From contig NZ_JAIEPC010000014.1 in assembly GCF_019749955.1 (NCBI RefSeq), forward strand, positions 116,147 through 180,146: a DNA stretch of 64,000 bases, read 5' to 3'. Made by a program: the position numbers and the translations under genes. This stretch comes from Sphingomonas sp. (GTDB taxonomy: Bacteria; Pseudomonadota; Alphaproteobacteria; Sphingomonadales; Sphingomonadaceae). Shown piece after piece: positions 63,614 to 64,000 of this stretch; positions within the stretch are counted from its first letter, which is position 1; every line of letters starts with the position of its first letter. The notes beneath the pieces were generated by a model, which worked only from the letters and a program-made list of their open reading frames with translations, did not search any database and had not been told where the DNA came from.

Positions 63614-64000
63614 TCAAAACATCTTCTCCCCCAATATCGCCGCCCACACCATCAGCGTCATCGTGCCGCCGATCAGCGTCGTCACCACCGCTTGCCGCAG
63701 CAGGCGGCTTTGCGCGTCGATCGAGTGGACGAAGGCCGCGAACAGGCGGCGTTGCAGCTTGGCGGGGCCGTCATCGCCGCTGCCCGCCAGCCCGTCGGTA
63801 TCGAATTCCTCGCCGAGCAGCAGCGCGCGCAGGCACAAGGCGCTTGAGGCGATCAGCGGCGCCAGGCCGATCAGGCTCGCGATCGTCAGCACCGGCTGGG
63901 TGGCGGCATCGACGCTGAGCGGGGCGCCGGGACTCGCCGAAATCGGGTGCGTGCCGATCGTCACCATCAGCGCGTTGAACGCCAGCATCCCGCCGATCCG
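63614..64000 (-). CDS. Membrane protein, possibly DUF2721-type, possibly cut by window edge
   Basis: At least 124 residues with hydrophobic helices VLTIASLIGLAPLIASSALCLRAL and VVTTLIGGTMTLMVWAAILG, a soluble loop between them, and a short C-terminal EKMF. The reading frame stays open through the window end (RIGG before the first Met at 63986-63988), so the true start may lie beyond. The two-helix layout with an internal polar loop resembles DUF2721 proteins; weak evidence. Confidence 0.6.
   Translation of the reverse strand, partial: RIGGMLAFNALMVTIGTHPISASPGAPLSVDAATQPVLTIASLIGLAPLIASSALCLRALLLGEEFDTDGLAGSGDDGPAKLQRRLFAAFVHSIDAQSRLLRQAVVTTLIGGTMTLMVWAAILGEKMF

Overview
This is a 64 kb chromosomal stretch from a high-GC (mid-60s % by eye) alphaproteobacterium of the order Sphingomonadales, most likely Sphingomonas or a close relative. 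The evidence is the gene content and order (DUF3576 next to leuS, hemC-hemD-mitofilin-like gene, rsmB-rpe-heparinase-purH, crtY-crtI-crtB), sphingomonad-type hypothetical proteins, and the codon bias. The assignment rests on recognising families and gene order; no database search was possible.

Layout. 1-11.7 kb is housekeeping: the 5' end of leuS, a DUF3576 lipoprotein, a thiamine-phosphate-synthase-like gene, yggS, a HAD phosphatase, xthA-ribA, lolA, ftsK, a UbiH-type monooxygenase, and a Trm112 / Lon-N / thioredoxin-TPR set. At 11.9 kb lies tRNA-Gly(GCC), followed by an unusual run of hairpins. 12-22.9 kb holds haem synthesis (hemC, hemD), tsaD-gpsA-DUF1697, an SDH assembly factor, and rsmB-rpe-heparinase-purH. 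23-33.6 kb holds a polysaccharide flippase, polA, a 2OG oxygenase, a class A beta-lactamase-like lipoprotein, nadB, a TrmH-type methylase, an ABC ATPase and a VOC protein. 33.6-49.5 kb holds tldD, ccdAB, a flavin-binding-like protein, the nitrogen-control pair glnK-amtB under a textbook sigma-54 promoter, a GMC oxidoreductase with a sterol-desaturase-like enzyme, recQ, a DUF2975/HTH/membrane trio, an SDR and an ATM1-type exporter. 49.7-55.7 kb is the carotenoid locus (crtY, crtI, a LOG-family gene and crtB in one four-gene overlap chain, with a fatty-acid-hydroxylase-family gene and a DUF2141 gene divergent). 55.7-60.3 kb holds a MipA porin-like protein, a DUF4261-like protein and thiC under a TPP riboswitch.

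60.3-63.6 kb is the clearest accessory region. It has a low-GC DUF4145 gene broken by one nonsense codon and one frameshift, an odd tRNA-like sequence with a GCT anticodon but no long variable arm, a Fic toxin with its small antitoxin, two degenerate RelE-type fragments flanking the Fic pair, and an intact parDE pair. The window closes inside or just after a small membrane-protein gene.

Two general features recur. First, five copies of an approximately 80 bp palindromic element share one orientation and mostly sit between convergent genes, as a REP/bidirectional-terminator family would. Second, many gene pairs are joined by 4-base start/stop overlaps, including several TTGA junctions where TTG is the start codon. 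No complete insertion sequence, prophage, CRISPR array or replication origin was seen. The strongest candidates for something under-described are the LOG-family enzyme built into the carotenoid operon, the palindromic repeat family, and the decaying toxin/tRNA-like island at 60-63 kb.
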